A stretch of DNA of 22,983 bases, from contig JAKOGH010000687.1 of assembly GCA_024811115.1 (NCBI GenBank), forward strand, positions 1-22,983, read 5' to 3'. The position numbers and the translations under genes are program-made. Source of the stretch: Terana coerulea (taxonomy: Eukaryota; Basidiomycota; Agaricomycetes; Polyporales; Phanerochaetaceae). The notes beneath the pieces are model-generated. The model was not told where the DNA came from. It saw nothing but the letters and a program-made list of their open reading frames with translations, and did not search any database. Within the stretch, counting starts at the first letter, position 1, and the number at the start of each line of letters is the position of its first letter. Below are positions 21,074 to 22,983 of this stretch, piece after piece.

Positions 21074-22132
21074 AATGATGGTCGAGGCGCTATGGCGAAA
21101 CCTTAAGCGCATCTCCTTCCGGATGTTCAACCGCCCACCGCTGGACCTCGCGACGTTCATCATTATCACTAAGGTCATTCCCCCATATCGCCAAGCTCTC
21201 GTTCACCTCACTACCCAGAGACCTGGTGGCCGCCCTCAACCTCTCACGAACATGCAAGTCGCGTTCAAGGCGGCGTGGACGCGCCTTACCAAAGTGCCCA
21301 TCAAAGGCTCATACGCAACCGACGCCGAGACTTGGACCTGCGACTGCGGATCACAGAAGTACCACGCGTACATGCTGTGCAAGCATCTTGTCCAGGTTGT
21401 CGGTACGATTCCGAACTCCTGGTGGTGCGCCGTGGTAAGATATCACATTCCTCCATTTTATACTGTTCCTATCCACGACCACATTCGCGCGGCACCCGAG
21501 TCGAACGAGAATCACGGCTGGATCACCCCACCAAGAGGGACCAGTCTTCACACTCAATCAGAAGTCAATTCGGACGACTCCGATGTTGACTTGCCATCGG
21601 AGGCCTCAAGCGCAGTAAGTCAACATATATCACTGCGACTGGTCTAGCTAACACCAATTCTACGTCCTCGTGTTGACACAGATCTTTTCTTCACCTGCCA
21701 AAGCACCGCCGACGGGCGCTGATGGTGTTCTTCGGACAAGGGCGGGTGGCGGCGCAGGATTTGCGGTGAGTATTTTACTATTCCTCAGTATTCTCGCGGC
21801 AGTATTAATTATACTCGTAGCTCGAGGACGAGCGAGATGTCGAGACTGAAGAGCTCATTCATCTCTGGCGACGGGGTCTTGACATCATCGAATGGCAACA
21901 CCAGCACAACCCCAATCCCCGGTTTGTTGAGAATGCGAAGAAGATCCTCAAGCCCGGCACAAAGCTCTTCAAGGATATCCAGCACCACGAGACGCGCCGG
22001 ACAATGGCTACAACCAACGGACGTGGCAAGCGGGTGCCCTACCATCAAGCCTCATTGGCTACATGTACATGCCCGGAAACAACGCGTCCGCACCCGGCTC
22101 AAGCGGCGGCGAGGCTTAACAATAGTGCAATG
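21074..22132 (+). pseudogene. MULE transposase, 3' part with SWIM zinc finger
   Basis: This continues the transposase after the nested element. The frame opens MMVEALWRNLKRISFRMFNR, the end of the catalytic domain, where related MULEs have a conserved VE..W..LK motif. A SWIM zinc finger of form CxCx(n)CxH (CDCGSQ...LCKH) is encoded at 21339-21386; SWIM fingers are usual C-terminal DNA-binding modules of MULE transposases. An acidic tail with DDSDVD follows. Introns are likely at 21615-21681 and 21765-21820, and the last recognisable exon (21821-22132) includes LEDERDVETEELIHLWRRGL. The last exon boundary and stop are uncertain: GTGAGT follows at 22133, and the unspliced frame stops at 22300. 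No damage is evident within this half. Confidence 0.88.
21339..21386 (+). other. SWIM zinc-finger motif (CxCx(n)CxH)
   Basis: The codons for Cys-Asp-Cys, then after a spacer Cys-Lys-His, are intact and in frame with the 3' transposase segment. This is the clearest single domain signature in the element. Confidence 0.85.
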
Positions 22133-22305
22133 GTGAGTTTTGTCACATATTGCTCGGTTGTTTTGGCGTTACTAAATGCTCTCAAGACTATCTTATTCAT
22201 ATGTATGAGTCAGAGTCAATGTATATACAGCGCATGTAACTATTTGAATGCACCCTTGAGCTACAGCTGGCACTGTTGGACTTGTTCATTTCGCGCCTAA
22301 CTGTG

Positions 22306-22441
22306 GGCGCTTAAACCACGTGGTCCGACCAAGCAAGAGCGAAGGGCGGGACGGGCGGCGGGCGGACGAGCGTCGACTATATTACGCAAGCGTTCGGACT
22401 TTCAAAACCGATGAGAACCTGTTGGGAGATTAACGCCAAGT
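22306..22441 (-). repeat. Right 136-bp terminal inverted repeat of the MULE
   Basis: Partner of 16468-16603, with four substitutions between them, two of which lie within 22374-22379. Confidence 0.93.
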
Positions 22442-22450
22442 CGTTTTTGT
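22442..22450. repeat. Target-site duplication of the MULE, right copy
   Basis: CGTTTTTGT follows the right inverted repeat directly and is identical to 16459-16467. Confidence 0.92.
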
Positions 22451-22837
22451 TGCTCGACGGCTGGGTCGGCAGGGTTGTGAGACCCACTCCCCTTGGAATA
22501 CGGAATGAGCGCTGAGACTTTTTGTATCTGACGCAAGGCAAATTATAGCAACAACGCAATCCAGATAGTTTGTGAGTTTGTTCGTGGAAGTCAAAGTGAC
22601 TCTACAGCGTCGTGGCAGGATGGTTTGTACAAGTCGGCCCAGATGAGCGCTTGCTCGGCACGCCCGGCTATTCCCGACCCCAACACCCAGGGAGACGGCG
22701 CCCTGACTCGGACCATCCGACAAGCAAGATGTTGTACTTGAGAAGCCCTTGACGACAGGGTTGTATAACACAACCCTCATCTGCGCCAGTTCGTCTGCAC
22801 TCCTTTCCTCGCGTGCTGCGTGCGGCTTTGTGTTCAA
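22451..22837 (+). promoter_or_regulatory. Upstream region of F-box copy 4, partly shared with copy 2
   Basis: Positions about 22644-22700 align with about 10252-10315 upstream of copy 2. Both contain GAGCGCT, CGGCTATT and CCAACACCCAGGGA, followed by ACGGCG. A second match, TTTCCTCGCG, lies about 30 bp before each start codon. The duplication unit of the F-box family therefore included its promoter/leader. Positions 22451-22560 on the minus strand may be the 5' part of the decayed gene described at 15321-16458. Confidence 0.55.
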
Positions 22838-22983
22838 ATGAAGACTCCAACTCGGCATGTTCAAAACTACCTCACGACGTCTTGCTCGCCACATTCCAGC
22901 ATTTGGACGTCAGTGACGTGCTAAGTGCCCGACAAGTACGTTATATGGAAACTACATGTTCCAAAATCTAATATTATTTATTG
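22838..22983 (+). pseudogene. F-box protein, paralogue 4, partial at window edge, frame break in exon 1
   Basis: Exon 1 (22838-22935) starts ATGAAGACTCCAACTCGGCA, aligned with the start of copy 2. After a frame change it reads LPHDVLLATFQHLDVSDVLS, the family F-box, ending at a donor GTACGT just as in copy 2. It is 98 nt, against 99 nt in copies 1 and 2. One base is missing around the A run at 22863-22866, which puts the ATG out of frame with the F-box. The rest of the gene lies beyond the window. Confidence 0.8.

Larger units (their letters stand above)
16468..22441 (+). mobile_element. Mutator-like DNA transposon (MULE), 5974 bp, with a nested insertion
   Basis: The ends are 136-bp inverted repeats (16468-16603 and 22306-22441) with four mismatches. 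They are flanked by the 9-bp direct repeat CGTTTTTGT (16459-16467 and 22442-22450). Long inverted repeats plus a 9-bp target duplication define the Mutator superfamily. This is confirmed by the interior gene, which has a MULE-type transposase region (LALDSTFGTNSSNFELF, TDKDWSEINAMRAVWPRAK) and a SWIM zinc finger. Without the inner element at 19109-21073 it would be about 4 kb, a normal autonomous size. The transposase carries a stop and several frame breaks, so this copy looks inactive as sequenced. The ~97% identity of the inverted repeats points to fairly recent insertion. Confidence 0.95.

Noticed and set aside
22430..22894. 154-codon minus-strand open frame
   Set aside because: It runs antisense through the F-box exon of copy 4 and its leader. 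The plus-strand F-box explains the conservation there.

Overview
The window looks like a gene-poor, transposon-rich stretch of a filamentous basidiomycete genome, most likely an agaricomycete. The grounds are many 50-60 nt GT-AG introns, C-rich promoters, a pumilio-family gene cut into 12 exons, and a tandem family of F-box proteins of the kind expanded in mushroom and wood-decay fungi. No bacterial-type operons, tRNA or rRNA genes were found.

Layout: 1-1790 has no gene I can support. A PUF (pumilio) RNA-binding protein gene lies at 1891-4499 (+). A 676-bp hAT-like MITE (32-bp perfect terminal inverted repeats, 8-bp target duplication) lies at 5250-5925, and its right end is 65 bp from the start codon of the first F-box copy. 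Three complete-length F-box paralogues follow head to tail on the plus strand (5991-8305, 10443-12766, 13048-15320). A fourth starts at 22838 and runs off the window. Between copies 1 and 2 is a 667-bp pair of inverted repeats with a 9-bp tandem repeat. Between copies 3 and 4 sits a 5974-bp Mutator-like element (MULE) at 16468-22441, with 136-bp inverted repeats and a 9-bp target duplication. The MULE is split by a 1965-bp CACTG...CAGTG element (19109-21073) with a 3-bp target duplication. Removing the inner element and one copy of its target duplication rejoins the conserved transposase frame exactly. The MULE itself landed in what looks like a decayed minus-strand gene.

Condition of the genes: nearly every coding unit carries single-base frame breaks, several of them in short homopolymers. 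This includes two in the otherwise well-conserved PUF gene. When these are allowed for, the models close at 667 aa (PUF), 696 aa (F-box 1) and 698 aa (F-box 2). Either the locus is decaying or the assembly has homopolymer errors. F-box 3 is different: it has four in-frame nonsense codons and is probably a true pseudogene.

How the parts relate: the PUF gene is a housekeeping-type post-transcriptional regulator unrelated to its neighbours. The F-box copies are a local tandem expansion, and the spaces between them have collected DNA transposons of three superfamilies. I did not find a new defence or metabolic system. The most informative structure is the nested, datable transposon insertion history.
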